From: Phycicoccus duodecadis
Lineage (GTDB): Bacteria > Actinomycetota > Actinomycetes > Actinomycetales > Dermatophilaceae
NCBI RefSeq assembly: GCF_002846495.1
Contig: NZ_PJNE01000001.1
Span: 1,178,001 to 1,242,000, forward strand
DNA length: 64,000 nt
Direction of reading: 5' to 3'
Positions 1 through 13,945 of the stretch are shown here, piece after piece. Numbering within the stretch: the first letter of the stretch is position 1; each line of letters starts with the position of its first letter. A program made the position numbers and the translations under genes. The notes below the pieces were generated by a model, which saw only the letters and a program-made list of their open reading frames with translations, was not told where the DNA came from and searched no databases.

Positions 1-940
1 AGACGTTCGCGTCGAACTCGGTGTGCGGGGTGATGGACCCCGGCTTGACGACGACCTGGCCGCGCTCGACGTCCTCGCGCTTGATGCCACGCAGGAGGAG
101 GCCGACGTTCTCGCCCGCACGACCCTCGTCGAGGAGCTTGCGGAACATCTCGATGCCGGTGGCGACGGTCTTGGCCGGGGGGCCGGTGTGGATACCCACG
201 ATCTCGACCTCCTCGTTGACCTTGAGGATGCCGCGCTCGATACGACCGGTGACGACGGTGCCACGACCGGTGATCGTGAAGACGTCCTCGACGGGCATGA
301 GGAACGGCTTGTCCGTCTCGCGCTCGGGCTCGGGGATGTAGTTGTCGACCGCGTCCATGAGCTCGAGGACGGTGTTGCCCCACTCGGCGTCGCCCTCGAG
401 GGCCTTGAGCGCCGAGACCTTGACGACCGGCAGGTCGTCACCCGGGAACTCGTAGTCCGAGAGGAGCTCACGGACCTCCATCTCGACGAGCTCGAGGATC
501 TCCTCGTCGTCGACCATGTCGGCCTTGTTCAGCGCGACGACGATGTAGGGGACGCCGACCTGGCGGGCCAGGAGGACGTGCTCCTTCGTCTGCGGCATCG
601 GGCCGTCGGTGGCGGCGACCACGAGGATCGCGCCGTCCATCTGGGCCGCACCGGTGATCATGTTCTTCACGTAGTCCGCGTGACCCGGGCAGTCGACGTG
701 GGCGTAGTGACGACCCTCGGTCTGGTACTCGATGTGCGCGATGGAGATGGTGATACCGCGCTGCTTCTCCTCGGGCGCCTTGTCGATGTCCTCGAACGCG
801 AACTGCGGGTTCAGGTCCGGGTACTTGTCGTGCAGGACCTTCGAGATCGCAGCCGTCAGCGTCGTCTTACCGTGGTCGATGTGACCGATGGTGCCGATGT
901 TGACGTGCGGCTTGGTCCGCTCGAACTTTGCCTTCGCCAC
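1..940 (-). CDS. tuf: Elongation factor Tu (3' end cut by window edge)
   Basis: EF-Tu delivers aminoacyl-tRNA to the ribosomal A site in a GTP-dependent step. About 313 N-terminal residues are present; the usual length is about 397, so the rest of domain 3 lies outside the window. The P-loop GHIDHGKT is at residues 19-26 and the frame ends in domain 2/3 sequence ([11 protein letters not shown]). The start is GTG at 940, preceded at a normal distance by a strong AGGAGG ribosome site (947-953). It follows fusA by 118 bases, the classical last position of the str operon. Identity is certain; only the C-terminus is unseen. Confidence 0.97.
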   Translation of the reverse strand, partial: MAKAKFERTKPHVNIGTIGHIDHGKTTLTAAISKVLHDKYPDLNPQFAFEDIDKAPEEKQRGITISIAHIEYQTEGRHYAHVDCPGHADYVKNMITGAAQMDGAILVVAATDGPMPQTKEHVLLARQVGVPYIVVALNKADMVDDEEILELVEMEVRELLSDYEFPGDDLPVVKVSALKALEGDAEWGNTVLELMDAVDNYIPEPERETDKPFLMPVEDVFTITGRGTVVTGRIERGILKVNEEVEIVGIHTGPPAKTVATGIEMFRKLLDEGRAGENVGLLLRGIKREDVERGQVVVKPGSITPHTEFDANV

Positions 941-1058
941 TTGATGTCCTCCTCAGGACTCTTCTCTGGGTAACGCCGTTACGACCGGGCAGGACGTGGC
1001 GTCGTCTATGGGATGGGTGGGGATGCTTACTGCTGGAGACCAGCGACCACTCTAGCGG

Positions 1059-3173
1059 TCACTCGCCCCGGGTCTTCTTGATGATCTCCTCGGCCACGGA
1101 CTTCGGGACCTCGGCGTAGGAGTCGAACTCCATCGAGTAGTTCGCACGACCCTGGGTCTTGGACCGCAGGTCGCCGACGTAGCCGAACATCTCCGACAGC
1201 GGGACCAGACCGCGCACGATCTTGGCGCCGCTGATGTCCTCCATGGCCTGGATCTGGCCACGGCGGGAGTTGATGTCGCCGATGACGTCGCCCATGTAGT
1301 CCTCGGGCGTGCGCACCTCGACGGCCATCATGGGCTCGAGGATGACCGGCTCGCACTTGCGGACGGCCTCCTTGAGCGCCATCGAGCCGGCGATCTTGAA
1401 CGCCATCTCCGAGGAGTCGACGTCGTGGGCGGCACCGTCGAGCAGGATCGCCTTGATCCCGACGAGGGGGTACCCGGCGAGGATGCCGTACTGCATGGCG
1501 TCCTGGATGCCGGCGTCGACCGACGGGATGTACTCGCGCGGGATGCGGCCACCGGTGACCTTGTTCTCGAACTCGTAGAGCTCGCCCTCGGCGGTGTCCA
1601 GCGGCTCCAGGGCGATCTGCACCTTGGCGAACTGGCCCGAGCCACCCGTCTGCTTCTTGTGGGTGTAGTCGAGGCGCTCGATGCCGCGCTTGATGGTCTC
1701 GCGGTAGGCGACCTGCGGCTTGCCGACGTTGGCCTCGACCTTGAACTCGCGCTTCATGCGGTCGACCAGGATGTCGAGGTGGAGCTCACCCATGCCGGCG
1801 ATGATGGTCTGGCCGGTCTCGTCGTCGTGGTGGACCTGGAACGTCGGGTCCTCCTCGGCGAGCTTCTGGATGGCGGTGCCGAGCTTCTCCTGGTCGCCCT
1901 TGGTCTTGGGCTCGATGGCCACCTGGATGACCGGCTCGGGGAAGGACATCGACTCGAGCACCACGGGCGCGTCGAGGTCGGAGAGGGTGTCACCGGTGGT
2001 GGTGGCCTTCAGGCCGATGGCGGCGTAGATGTGGCCCGCCATCGCGTCGTCGACCGGGTTCTCCTTGTTGGCGTGCATCTGGAAGAGCTTCCCGATGCGC
2101 TCCTTCTTCATCTTGGTGCTGTTCATCACCTGGGTGCCGGCGCTGATGTGGCCGGAGTAGACCCGGATGAAGGTCAGGGTGCCGAAGAAGGGGTGCGTGG
2201 CGACCTTGAAGGCCAGCGCCGAGAACGGCTCGTCCTTGCTGGGGGCGCGCAGCACCTTCTGGTTCTCGTCGCCGGGGGCGTGGCCCTCCATGGGGGGCAC
2301 GTCGAGCGGCGAGGGGAGGTAGTCGACGACGGCGTCGAGCATCGGCTGGACGCCACGGTTCTTGAACGCGGAGCCGCACAGGACCGGGTAGAGCTCGGAG
2401 GAGATGGTCAGGGCACGGATGCCGGCCTTGATCTCCTCGGGGGTGAGCTCGCCACCGTCGAGGTACTTCTCCATCAGCGCGTCGTCGGCCTCGGCGACCC
2501 GCTCCACGAGGTGGTGGCGGTACTCCTTGGCCTTCTCGAGCAGGTCGGCCGGGATCTCCTGGATCTCGTACTTGGCGCCCAGGGTCACGTCACCCTTGGC
2601 GTCGCCGGGCCACACGAGAGCGCGCATGTAGACGAGGTCGACGACCCCGATGAAGTCGTTCTCGGCACCGATCGGCAGCTGGAGGACGAGGGCCTCCGCG
2701 CCGAGGCGGTCCTTGATGGTGTCGACGGTGAAGTAGAAGTCGGCGCCCAGCTTGTCCATCTTGTTGACGAAGCAGATGCGCGGCACGTTGTACTTGTCGG
2801 CCTGGCGCCAGACGGTCTCGGACTGGGGCTCGACGCCCTCCTTGCCGTCGAAGACGGCGACCGCGCCGTCGAGGACGCGCAGCGAGCGCTCGACCTCGAC
2901 CGTGAAGTCGACGTGGCCGGGGGTGTCGATGATGTTGATCTGCGACCCCTCCCAGAAGGAGGTGACGGCGGCGGAGGTGATGGTGATCCCCCGCTCCTTC
3001 TCCTGCTCCATCCAGTCGGTGGTCGAGGCGCCGTCGTGCGTCTCGCCCATCTTCCGGTTGACGCCGGTGTAGAAGAGGATGCGCTCGGTCGCCGTCGTCT
3101 TGCCGGCGTCGATGTGCGCCATGATGCCGATGTTGCGGACCTTCTTGAGGTCGGTCAGGACGTCCTGTGCCAC
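1059..3173 (-). CDS. fusA: Elongation factor G
   Basis: Translocation GTPase that moves tRNA and mRNA through the ribosome and, with RRF, recycles ribosomes. The 704 residues match the family length. G1 AHIDAGKTT is at about residues 19-27, G3 DTPGHVDF near 85 and G4 NKMD follows. The C-terminal half has the EF-G domain IV/V signatures such as [10 protein letters not shown] and [11 protein letters not shown]. The start is GTG at 3173, giving [11 protein letters not shown]. It lies 112 bases downstream of rpsG, and a very stable hairpin (3240-3279) sits in that gap, so expression may be partly uncoupled from rpsL-rpsG. Confidence 0.98.
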   Translation of the reverse strand: MAQDVLTDLKKVRNIGIMAHIDAGKTTATERILFYTGVNRKMGETHDGASTTDWMEQEKERGITITSAAVTSFWEGSQINIIDTPGHVDFTVEVERSLRVLDGAVAVFDGKEGVEPQSETVWRQADKYNVPRICFVNKMDKLGADFYFTVDTIKDRLGAEALVLQLPIGAENDFIGVVDLVYMRALVWPGDAKGDVTLGAKYEIQEIPADLLEKAKEYRHHLVERVAEADDALMEKYLDGGELTPEEIKAGIRALTISSELYPVLCGSAFKNRGVQPMLDAVVDYLPSPLDVPPMEGHAPGDENQKVLRAPSKDEPFSALAFKVATHPFFGTLTFIRVYSGHISAGTQVMNSTKMKKERIGKLFQMHANKENPVDDAMAGHIYAAIGLKATTTGDTLSDLDAPVVLESMSFPEPVIQVAIEPKTKGDQEKLGTAIQKLAEEDPTFQVHHDDETGQTIIAGMGELHLDILVDRMKREFKVEANVGKPQVAYRETIKRGIERLDYTHKKQTGGSGQFAKVQIALEPLDTAEGELYEFENKVTGGRIPREYIPSVDAGIQDAMQYGILAGYPLVGIKAILLDGAAHDVDSSEMAFKIAGSMALKEAVRKCEPVILEPMMAVEVRTPEDYMGDVIGDINSRRGQIQAMEDISGAKIVRGLVPLSEMFGYVGDLRSKTQGRANYSMEFDSYAEVPKSVAEEIIKKTRGE

Positions 3174-3239
3174 GTGTGTGCTCTCGTCTCGTCGCTCTAG
3201 GTGGTGCGGTGCGGTGCGCCGTCGTGGTGCTCACCGGTG

Positions 3240-3279
3240 CCCGGGCGCCGGCCGCAGGGATGTGCGGCCGGCTCCCGGG
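3240..3279 (-). terminator. Large hairpin between rpsG and fusA
   Basis: Arms 3240-3256 and 3263-3279 are complementary at 16 of 17 positions around a 6-base loop. It begins 6 bases beyond the rpsG stop, and no U-tract follows on the minus strand. This could be an internal partial terminator or an RNA-processing or stability site within the str operon. Confidence 0.6.
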
Positions 3280-3285
3280 AGGTGG

Positions 3286-3756
3286 TCACCAGCGGTAGTG
3301 GGCGAAGGCCCGGTTGGACTCGGCCATCTTGTGCATGTCCTCGCGACGCTTGACCGCGGCACCCAGGCCGTTGGAGGCGTCGAGGATCTCGTTCATGAGG
3401 CGCTCGGTCATCGTCTTCTCGCGCCGCTGGCGCGAGTAGCCGACGAGCCAGCGCAGCGACAGCGTCGTCGCGCGGTTCGGCTTGACCTCGATCGGCACCT
3501 GGTAGGTCGCACCACCGACGCGGCGGGACTTGACCTCCAGGGTCGGCTTGATGTTGTCGAGCGCGCGCTTGAGCGTCTGCACCGGGTCGGTGCCGGTCTT
3601 CTCGCGGCAGCCCTCGAGCGCGCCGTACACGATGCGCTCGGCGGTGGACTTCTTGCCGTCGAGGAGGACCTTGTTGACCAGGGAGGTCACCAGCGGGGAC
3701 TGGTGGACCGGGTCGATGACGAGCGGCCGCTTCGGAGCGGGTCCCTTACGAGGCAT
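3286..3756 (-). CDS. rpsG: 30S ribosomal protein S7
   Basis: Primary 16S rRNA-binding protein that nucleates assembly of the 30S head. The 156 residues match the bacterial length. The sequence runs from [10 protein letters not shown] to the typical C-terminus [13 protein letters not shown], with the conserved [12 protein letters not shown] segment in the middle. The ATG start overlaps the rpsL stop by one base (TGATG), which indicates translational coupling. In E. coli S7 represses its own operon; whether it does so here is not visible. Confidence 0.98.
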   Translation of the reverse strand: MPRKGPAPKRPLVIDPVHQSPLVTSLVNKVLLDGKKSTAERIVYGALEGCREKTGTDPVQTLKRALDNIKPTLEVKSRRVGGATYQVPIEVKPNRATTLSLRWLVGYSRQRREKTMTERLMNEILDASNGLGAAVKRREDMHKMAESNRAFAHYRW

Positions 3757-4130
3757 CAGCCCTTCACCTTCTTCGCGCCGTAGCGGCTACGGGCCTGCTG
3801 GCGGTTCTTGACGCCCTGGGTGTCGAGGGCGCCGCGGATGATCTTGTAGCGCACGCCGGGGAGGTCCTTCACACGACCGCCGCGGACGAGCACCATCGAG
3901 TGCTCCTGGAGGTTGTGGCCCACACCGGGGATGTAGGCGGTGACCTCGATGCCGCTCGTGAGGCGCACGCGGGCGACCTTGCGGAGGGCGGAGTTCGGCT
4001 TCTTGGGGGTGGTGGTGTACACGCGAGTGCACACCCCGCGGCGCTGCGGCGAGCCCTTGAGGGCAGGGGTCTTGGCCTTGACGGCCTTGTCCTGCCGGCC
4101 CTTGCGCACCAGCTGGTTGATGGTAGGCAA
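3756..4130 (-). CDS. rpsL: 30S ribosomal protein S12
   Basis: Decoding-centre protein of the small subunit and the target locus for streptomycin resistance. The start chosen is TTG at 4130, giving [14 protein letters not shown] and 124 residues, the normal length; AAGGA lies 8-12 bases upstream. A longer reading to 4157 would add nine non-conserved residues. The segment [12 protein letters not shown] carries Lys43 and [12 protein letters not shown] carries Lys88, the residues altered in classical resistant mutants, so this allele looks streptomycin-sensitive. It is the first gene of the str operon. Confidence 0.96.
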   Translation of the reverse strand: MPTINQLVRKGRQDKAVKAKTPALKGSPQRRGVCTRVYTTTPKKPNSALRKVARVRLTSGIEVTAYIPGVGHNLQEHSMVLVRGGRVKDLPGVRYKIIRGALDTQGVKNRQQARSRYGAKKVKG

Positions 4131-4457
4131 CCTGGTTCCTTCGTGTCGTCTGGTCAAGCCGCGGCGTCGTCGCCGTGGCTCCTAGTGGTGACCGGGCTCG
4201 ACCCCCGTGGTCGGGTGTGTCGCACCGGCTGCTCCTCCCTGCACTCCCCATGCGCCAGCCTGGTCAGGATGGTGGTGGGGCGCCCGGCAGAAGGTGGGCG
4301 AGGCCGGTGCCACCGCCTCGCGGCGGCTGCTCCGACTCCAGGGTCTGGGCCTAGCCAGACACAAGCGTCAAGGATACCGGGCCGCGCGGTAGCACCCAAA
4401 TCGGTTCGGGCCGCCCCGCCCCTGGACGAGCAGGGTGGCGAGGAGCACGCTGTTCCC
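4131..4457. other. Intergenic region upstream of rpsL (327 bases)
   Basis: This region separates rpsL from a divergent small membrane gene and should contain the str-operon promoter. On the minus strand there is a TTGACG box (4371-4366), but no convincing -10 hexamer at 16-18 bases. Immediately downstream lies a 6-bp inverted repeat (4343-4348 and 4355-4360) in the position of a -10 region. No gene is supported here. Confidence 0.4.
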
Positions 4458-4835
4458 GTGCGAACCCGCCCGCTCCTCCTCCTCGGCCTGGCGCTCAGCG
4501 TGCTGGCCGCCCTGGTGTGCCTCGTGGCGCCGCTCTACGCCGCCGGCGACGGGTCGGGGGGCGCCACCCTGGCGGCCGTGAACGGCCCCGGGGCCCTGGT
4601 GGCACCGGCCCTCTTCGTGGTGTTCGCCCTGGGCGCGGCAACGTCGCCGTGGCGGGGCCTGCGGCTGGCGGGGGTGGCGGCCCACGCGGCGCTGACCCTG
4701 CTGGCACTGCTCACCATCGGCGCCTTCTTCCTGCCGGCGACGACGGCGCTGGTGCTCGGCGCCCTCCACGCGCTCCGCGCCTCCCCCGCTCCGGCGGGCG
4801 CTCCTCAGGGCTCGAGGTCGAACGCGGCCGCGTAG
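4458..4835 (+). CDS. Small membrane protein of unknown function
   Basis: Predicted 125-residue protein from a GTG start at 4458. It has an N-terminal hydrophobic segment (LLLLGLALSVLAALVCLV) and two more candidate membrane helices around residues 45-65 and 73-100, linked by a short Arg-rich loop (SPWRGLR). I recognise no family. A GAGGAG sequence lies about 13 bases upstream, longer than ideal spacing, so the start is uncertain. The last 31 bases overlap the 3' end of the convergent GNAT gene. Hydrophobicity is consistent over the frame, which supports a real gene. Confidence 0.5.
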   Translation: MRTRPLLLLGLALSVLAALVCLVAPLYAAGDGSGGATLAAVNGPGALVAPALFVVFALGAATSPWRGLRLAGVAAHAALTLLALLTIGAFFLPATTALVLGALHALRASPAPAGAPQGSRSNAAA

Positions 4836-5335
4836 CGGAAGGGGCCCGCCAGCCCCGGGCGCCAGGCCTGGAGCCGCTTGAGCTGGAAGTGGCCGTCGGG
4901 CCACGGGCGGGGCGAGGCCACCGCGTGCGCCGCCGCGGGCTCGAACCCGAAGTGCGCGTACCAGCCGGGGTCGCCGAGCAGCACCACCGAGGGCTCGTGC
5001 TGCTGGTCCGCGGTCACCAGGACCGCCGCGACCAGCGCCGAGCCGATGCCTTCGCCCTGCCGGTCGGGACGCACCGCCACCGGGCCGAGCCCGACCGACG
5101 GCCCCTCCCCCATCCTCGCCCGGCTGCAGACGACGTGGCCCACGACCTCGCCGCGCAGCGCCGCCACGAAGGTCAGGTCGGGCAGCACGTCGCCGTCGGC
5201 CCGCAGGGCGTCGAGGATGCGGGTCTGCAGCGAGTGCTCCCCGCCCGCGGGCACCCCGAACGCCGCGTCGTGCAGCTCGCGGGTCACCCCGAGGTCGTCG
5301 GGCTGCTCGCGACGGATGACGAGGGCGGGGTCCAT
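4805..5335 (-). CDS. GNAT-family N-acetyltransferase
   Basis: Predicted cytoplasmic acetyl-CoA-dependent N-acetyltransferase of 176 residues, closest in pattern to the YhbS subgroup. Motif A is visible as VRPDRQGEGIGSALV (about residues 93-107), the acetyl-CoA pyrophosphate-binding loop. The segment LLGDPGWYAHFGF downstream is typical of YhbS-like proteins. The substrate is unknown. It lies downstream of rpoC on the same strand but behind a strong terminator (5362-5404), so it is probably transcribed separately. ATG start at 5335. Confidence 0.88.
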   Translation of the reverse strand: MDPALVIRREQPDDLGVTRELHDAAFGVPAGGEHSLQTRILDALRADGDVLPDLTFVAALRGEVVGHVVCSRARMGEGPSVGLGPVAVRPDRQGEGIGSALVAAVLVTADQQHEPSVVLLGDPGWYAHFGFEPAAAHAVASPRPWPDGHFQLKRLQAWRPGLAGPFRYAAAFDLEP

Positions 5336-5361
5336 CCCGCCATCCTCCCAGCCGCAACGCC

Positions 5362-5404
5362 GAGGGCGGGCACCCGGTGGTCTCCCACCGTGGTGCCCGC
5401 CCTC
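5362..5404 (-). terminator. Terminator downstream of rpoC
   Basis: Arms 5362-5380 and 5385-5404 pair over 19 bp with one bulged base and a 4-base loop. The hairpin lies 20 bases past the rpoC stop, with no clear U-tract, as is common in high-GC actinobacteria. It separates rpoBC from the downstream acetyltransferase gene. Confidence 0.85.
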
Positions 5405-5424
5405 GTCGTCAGCGGGTCAGACCC

Positions 5425-9312
<3,888 letters not shown>

Positions 9313-9347
9313 GTGGTTCCTTCTCTCGTTTGCTAACGCAGTTCTGT

Positions 9348-9424
9348 GGTCTGACAGGGGTCAGTCGGGCGGGCTCCCCGGCCCGGGCGCTGGTGGGCGC
9401 CCGGGCCGGGTCACCTGTCAGACC
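9348..9424 (-). other. Nested inverted repeats in the rpoB-rpoC gap
   Basis: The outer arms 9348-9358 and 9414-9424 are a perfect 11-bp inverted repeat; the upper arm covers the rpoB stop codon. Inside it is a perfect 14-bp hairpin, arms 9377-9390 and 9397-9410, with a 6-base loop. The transcript could form one long two-part stem before the rpoC ribosome site. It may modulate read-through or RNA processing, or couple rpoB termination to rpoC translation; function is inferred. Confidence 0.7.
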
Positions 9425-12400
9425 TCTTCGACGCTGCTCGGCTCGCGCCGGGACAGGTCGATGCCGAGCTCCTCCGCGGCGCGGAAGACGTCGTCCTCCG
9501 CCTCGCGCATCTCGATGGTGGACCCGTCGCTGGACAGGACCTCCACGTTGAGGCAGAGGCTCTGCATCTCCTTGATGAGCACCTTGAAGGACTCGGGGAT
9601 GCCGGGCTCGGGGATGTTCTCGCCCTTGACGATGGCCTCGTAGACCTTCACGCGGCCGTTGACGTCGTCGGACTTGATGGTGAGCAGCTCCTGGAGCGCG
9701 TAGGCGGCGCCGTACGCCTCGAGGGCCCAGACCTCCATCTCACCGAAGCGCTGGCCACCGAACTGGGCCTTACCGCCGAGCGGCTGCTGGGTGATCATCG
9801 AGTACGGCCCGGTGCTGCGCGCGTGGATCTTGTCGTCCACGAGGTGGTGCAGCTTGAGGATGTACATGTAGCCCACCGAGACCGGCTCGGGGAACGGCTC
9901 GCCGGAGCGGCCGTCGAAGAGCAGCGCCTTGCCGGTGCCGTCGATGAGCCGCACGCCGTCACGGGTCTTGCGGGTGCTGTCGAGCAGGCCCACGATCTCG
10001 TTCTCGCGGCAGCCGTCGAAGACCGGCGAGGCCACGCGGGTCCCGGCCGGCGCCTCGCGGGCGTCGTCCTGGATCAGCTCGGCCCACTCGGGGGTGCCCT
10101 CGATCTCCCAGCCGCGGCTGGCGGCCCAGCCGAGGTGCAGCTCGAGGATCTGGCCGACGTTCATACGGCCGGGGACACCGAGCGGGTTGAGGACGACGTC
10201 GACCGGGGTGCCGTCCTCGAGGAACGGCATGTCCTCGACGGGCAGGATCTTGGAGATGACGCCCTTGTTGCCGTGCCGGCCGGCGAGCTTGTCGCCGTCG
10301 GTGATCTTGCGCTTGTTCGCGACGTAGACGCGCACCAGCGAGTTGACACCCGGAGGCAGCTCGTCGCCCTCGTCCTTGTCGAAGACCTTGACGCCGATGA
10401 CGGTGCCGGTCTCGCCGTGGGGGACCTTCAGGGAGGTGTCGCGCACCTCGCGCGCCTTCTCACCGAAGATCGCGCGGAGCAGGCGCTCCTCGGGGGTCAG
10501 CTCGGTCTCGCCCTTGGGCGTGACCTTGCCGACGAGCAGGTCGCCGTCGCGGACCTCGGCACCGATGCGGATGATGCCGCGCTCGTCGAGGTCGGCCAGG
10601 ACCTCCTCGGAGACGTTCGGGATGTCCCGGGTGATCTCCTCGGGGCCGAGCTTGGTGTCGCGGGCGTCGACCTCGTGCTCCTCGATGTGGATCGAGGAGA
10701 GGACGTCGTCCTGCACCAGACGCTGGCTGAGGATGATCGCGTCCTCGTAGTTGTGGCCCTCCCACGGCATGAACGCCACGAGCAGGTTGCGGCCCAGGGC
10801 CATCTCGCCGCCCTCGGTCGCGGGACCGTCGGCGATGAGCTGGCCGGCCTCGAGCCGCTGGCCCTCGTCGACCCGCACGACCTGGTTGTAGCTGTTGCCC
10901 TGGTTGGAGCGGTCGAACTTCGCGATCCGGTAGGTGCGGCTGGTGCCGTCGTCACCGGCGACGGTGACGAGGTCGGCCGAGACCTCGGTGACGACGCCGG
11001 CCTTCTCGGCCACGACCACGTCACCGGAGTCGACCGCCGCGCGGTACTCCATGCCGGTGCCCACGAGCGGGGCCTCGGCCCGCACCAGCGGGACGGCCTG
11101 ACGCTGCATGTTCGAGCCCATGAGGGCACGGTTGGCGTCGTCGTGCTCGAGGAACGGGATCAGCGCGGTGGCCGCGGAGACCATCTGGCGCGGCGAGACG
11201 TCGATGTAGTCGACGTCGTCGGCCGGGATGTACTCGACCTCGCCGCCCTTGATGCGGACCAGGACGCGCTCGGTGGCGAAGTGCGTGCCGTCGTCGGTGA
11301 GCGCGGCGTTCGCCTGGGCGATGACGTGCTCGTCCTCCTCGTCGGCCGACAGGTAGTGGATCTCGTCGGTGATGCGGCCCTTGGTGACCTTGCGGTACGG
11401 GGTCTCGATGAAGCCGAAGGAGTTGATCCGCCCGTAGGACGCGAGCGAGCCGATGAGGCCGATGTTCGGGCCCTCAGGGGTCTCGATCGGGCACATGCGG
11501 CCGTAGTGCGACGGGTGGACGTCGCGGACCTCCATGCCGGCGCGGTCACGGGAGAGACCACCCGGGCCGAGGGCCGACAGACGCCGCTTGTGCGTCAGGC
11601 CCGCGAGCGGGTTGTTCTGGTCCATGAACTGCGAGAGCTGGCTGGTGCCGAAGAACTCCTTGATCGACGCCACGACCGGGCGGATGTTGATCAGGGTCTG
11701 CGGCGTGATGGCCTCGACGTCCTGGGTCGTCATCCGCTCGCGGACCACGCGCTCCATCCGGGACAGGCCGGTACGGACCTGGTTCTGGATGAGCTCGCCG
11801 ACGTTGCGCAGGCGGCGGTTGCCGAAGTGGTCGATGTCGTCGGTCTCGACGCGCACGTCGACGGGCTCGCCGCGACGCTGGCCCGGCAGGGTCTCCTGGC
11901 CGGCGTGCAGGGCGACGATGTACTTGATCGTGGCGACGATGTCCTCGAGGCCGAGCGTCGAGGTCGACAGCTCGCTGTCGACGCCGAGCTTCTTGTTGAT
12001 CTTGTACCGGCCGACCTTGGCCAGGTCGTAGCGCTTGCCGTTGAAGTAGAGGTTGTCGAGCAGGGTCTGCGCGGCCTCCTTGGTCGGCGGCTCGCCCGGA
12101 CGCAGCTTGCGGTAGATGTCGAGCAGCGCGTCGTCCTGGTCGGTGGTGTTGTCCTTCTCCAGGGTGAGGCGCATCGACTCGAAGTCGCCGAACTCCTCGA
12201 GGATGTCGGCCTCGGACATGCCGAGGGCCTTGAGGAGGACGGTGACCGACTGCTTGCGCTTGCGGTCGACGCGGACGCCGACGAGGTCGCGCTTGTCGAT
12301 CTCGAACTCGAGCCAGGCGCCGCGGCTGGGGATGACCTTGGCCGAGTAGATGTCCTTGTCGGACGTCTTGTCGGGGGTGCGCTCGAAGTAGACGCCCGGG

Positions 12401-12906
12401 CTGCGGACCAGCTGGGAGACGACGACGCGCTCGGTGCCGTTGATGATGAAGGTGCCGCGCTCGGTCATGAGCGGGAAGTCGCCCATGAAGACCGTCTGGC
12501 TCTTGATCTCGCCGGTGGTGTTGTTCATGAACTCGGCCGTGACGAACAGCGGCGCCGAGTAGGTCTGGTCGCGCTCCTTGCAGTCCTCGATGGAGTACTT
12601 GACCTCCTCGAAGCGGTGGTCACGGAAGCTGAGCGACATCGAGCCGCTGAAGTCCTCGATCGGAGAGATCTCCTCGAAGATCTCCTCGAGGCCCGAGCGC
12701 TCGGGCACGTCGTCGCGGCCGGCCTCGAGGGCGGCTGCGACGCGCTGCTGCCAGCGCTCGTTCCCGAGGAGCCAGTCGAAGCTCTCGGTCTGGAGAGCGA
12801 GGAGGTCGGGGACCTCCAGCGGCTCACGGATCTTGGCGAACGACAGACGGCCCGAGGCCGTCCGAGCAGATTTCACGGTGTTCTTCGAGGTGCGCGAGGC
12901 AGCCAA
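9418..12906 (-). CDS. rpoB: RNA polymerase subunit beta
   Basis: Core RNA polymerase subunit and target of rifampicin. The chosen start is TTG at 12906 with AAGGA upstream, giving (M)[14 protein letters not shown] and 1162 residues, the usual actinobacterial length; a frame open further upstream lacks conserved sequence. The rifampicin-resistance region at about residues 415-450 reads [18 protein letters not shown] and [13 protein letters not shown]. The Asp, His and Ser equivalent to E. coli 516, 526 and 531 are wild type, so sensitivity is predicted. It heads the rpoBC unit and is separated from the mce operon by a promoter-bearing gap. Confidence 0.97.
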   Translation of the reverse strand: MAASRTSKNTVKSARTASGRLSFAKIREPLEVPDLLALQTESFDWLLGNERWQQRVAAALEAGRDDVPERSGLEEIFEEISPIEDFSGSMSLSFRDHRFEEVKYSIEDCKERDQTYSAPLFVTAEFMNNTTGEIKSQTVFMGDFPLMTERGTFIINGTERVVVSQLVRSPGVYFERTPDKTSDKDIYSAKVIPSRGAWLEFEIDKRDLVGVRVDRKRKQSVTVLLKALGMSEADILEEFGDFESMRLTLEKDNTTDQDDALLDIYRKLRPGEPPTKEAAQTLLDNLYFNGKRYDLAKVGRYKINKKLGVDSELSTSTLGLEDIVATIKYIVALHAGQETLPGQRRGEPVDVRVETDDIDHFGNRRLRNVGELIQNQVRTGLSRMERVVRERMTTQDVEAITPQTLINIRPVVASIKEFFGTSQLSQFMDQNNPLAGLTHKRRLSALGPGGLSRDRAGMEVRDVHPSHYGRMCPIETPEGPNIGLIGSLASYGRINSFGFIETPYRKVTKGRITDEIHYLSADEEDEHVIAQANAALTDDGTHFATERVLVRIKGGEVEYIPADDVDYIDVSPRQMVSAATALIPFLEHDDANRALMGSNMQRQAVPLVRAEAPLVGTGMEYRAAVDSGDVVVAEKAGVVTEVSADLVTVAGDDGTSRTYRIAKFDRSNQGNSYNQVVRVDEGQRLEAGQLIADGPATEGGEMALGRNLLVAFMPWEGHNYEDAIILSQRLVQDDVLSSIHIEEHEVDARDTKLGPEEITRDIPNVSEEVLADLDERGIIRIGAEVRDGDLLVGKVTPKGETELTPEERLLRAIFGEKAREVRDTSLKVPHGETGTVIGVKVFDKDEGDELPPGVNSLVRVYVANKRKITDGDKLAGRHGNKGVISKILPVEDMPFLEDGTPVDVVLNPLGVPGRMNVGQILELHLGWAASRGWEIEGTPEWAELIQDDAREAPAGTRVASPVFDGCRENEIVGLLDSTRKTRDGVRLIDGTGKALLFDGRSGEPFPEPVSVGYMYILKLHHLVDDKIHARSTGPYSMITQQPLGGKAQFGGQRFGEMEVWALEAYGAAYALQELLTIKSDDVNGRVKVYEAIVKGENIPEPGIPESFKVLIKEMQSLCLNVEVLSSDGSTIEMREAEDDVFRAAEELGIDLSRREPSSVEEV

Positions 12907-13069
12907 GGAGGGTTCCTTCCACGGGCCTGGTGGGCGTGCGGTCGCGCTGTTCCTCACCCACCGGATGTCGTGGTCCGGGCCCGACGCAGGTCTCCCGGGA
13001 CAGCCGGGGGCATGGCGACGGGAGGGCTCGACGTCGAGCGGAGGCAGGTAGGGGGCAGCGCAAAGAGAT

Positions 13070-13099
13070 AGCATACCCGAAGAAGGCAGCACCGTCCAA
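13070..13099 (-). promoter_or_regulatory. Candidate rpoB promoter
   Basis: On the minus strand TTGGAC (13099-13094) and TATGCT (13075-13070) are separated by 18 bases, a good sigma-70/SigA pattern. It lies 164 bases upstream of the rpoB TTG start. This is inference from sequence only. Confidence 0.6.
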
Positions 13100-13166
13100 C
13101 CGGGTCAAACCCTTCGGCTCCCGGTGCGGCCGCCCCGCAGAGCCGGGCGACGCGAACAGGATGACG

Positions 13167-13226
13167 CTCCGCCCGGCCCCCGTCAAGCGAAACGCGCTGA
13201 CGCCTGGGGACGAGAGCCGGGCGGAG
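13167..13226 (-). terminator. Inverted repeat after the mce operon
   Basis: Perfect 11-bp arms (13167-13177 and 13216-13226) are separated by 38 bases. They begin 6 bases past the stop of the last mce-associated gene. It may terminate the mce transcript before rpoB; the long loop lowers confidence. Confidence 0.45.
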
Positions 13227-13231
13227 GTCGG

Positions 13232-13945
13232 TCAGAAGGCCGACAGGCCCGAGATCAACCAGCGGTCGCCGACCCGCTGCATGGTCGCGATGACCCGGTT
13301 CTGGTCGATCGACGGCTGGGCCTGACCCGTGGAGGCCTTGGCCTGGTTGAGGAAGACCTCGACGGTGACGGTGTCGGGAGTCTGGCCCATCACGCCCGCC
13401 TCGTACGACCGGGCGCGCACGACGGCCTTCTCCTTCTCGGCCACCGGCGCGATGGTCTTCTGCATCGTCTGCCCGTACTCGGTGCGGAACTGCCCGGTGA
13501 GCAGGGCGGTGTTCTGCTGTGCCTGGGCCGCGATGGTCTGGTAGTCGTAGGAGAGCAGGGCCTCGAGCGAGGTCCGGGCCGCCGCCGTCGCCGCGCGGGC
13601 GTCGCGCTCGCGGGCGCCGTGGTCGCGGAAGGCGACCGACGCGACGGCCGCGAAGAGGAGCACCACGACCAGCAGGGCCACCAGCGGGGCACGCAGGTCG
13701 CGCACGGTGACGGAGGGGCCGGCGGTCTCCCCGGGCGGCTCGGCGTCGACGCGCTCGGCGGTCCCGGTGTCGGTGCGGGGAGCGGGAGCTGCCGGCTCAG
13801 GCTCGGGGGCAGGCCGGGCCGGCGCCTCGTCGAGGGGCGGCCGCGGCACCGGCGGCGCAACCTCGGCGGCCTCGTCCACGGGGCGGCCGTGGCGGCGCCG
13901 CTGGCCGGCGACGCGGGGGCGGCGGCGGTCATCCGACGAACTCAA
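13232..13945 (-). CDS. Mce-associated membrane protein (second)
   Basis: Likely accessory or stabilising protein of the Mce complex, 237 residues. The first 85 residues are a Pro/Arg/Ala-rich cytoplasmic tail. A single membrane helix follows (APLVALLVVVLLFAAVASVAF), then an extracytoplasmic alpha/beta domain of about 130 residues ending GDRWLISGLSAF, the pattern of Mas/Mam proteins encoded after mceF in mycobacteria. Its start overlaps the preceding gene by 17 bases, so it is translationally coupled. It is the final gene of the operon. Confidence 0.85.
   Translation of the reverse strand: MSSSDDRRRPRVAGQRRRHGRPVDEAAEVAPPVPRPPLDEAPARPAPEPEPAAPAPRTDTGTAERVDAEPPGETAGPSVTVRDLRAPLVALLVVVLLFAAVASVAFRDHGARERDARAATAAARTSLEALLSYDYQTIAAQAQQNTALLTGQFRTEYGQTMQKTIAPVAEKEKAVVRARSYEAGVMGQTPDTVTVEVFLNQAKASTGQAQPSIDQNRVIATMQRVGDRWLISGLSAF

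Larger units (their letters stand above)
12907..13231. other. Gap between the mce operon and rpoB (325 bases)
   Basis: No gene is supported here. The region contains an inverted repeat just after the last mce gene (13167-13226) and a candidate rpoB promoter (13070-13099). It would leave an untranslated rpoB leader of roughly 155 bases. Short frames in it are artefacts of GC bias. Confidence 0.7.

Noticed and set aside
9823..13071. Long open frame on the plus strand, antisense to rpoB
   Set aside because: Same codon-bias shadow; Val/Asp/Leu-rich translation with no domain, opposite a confirmed rpoB.
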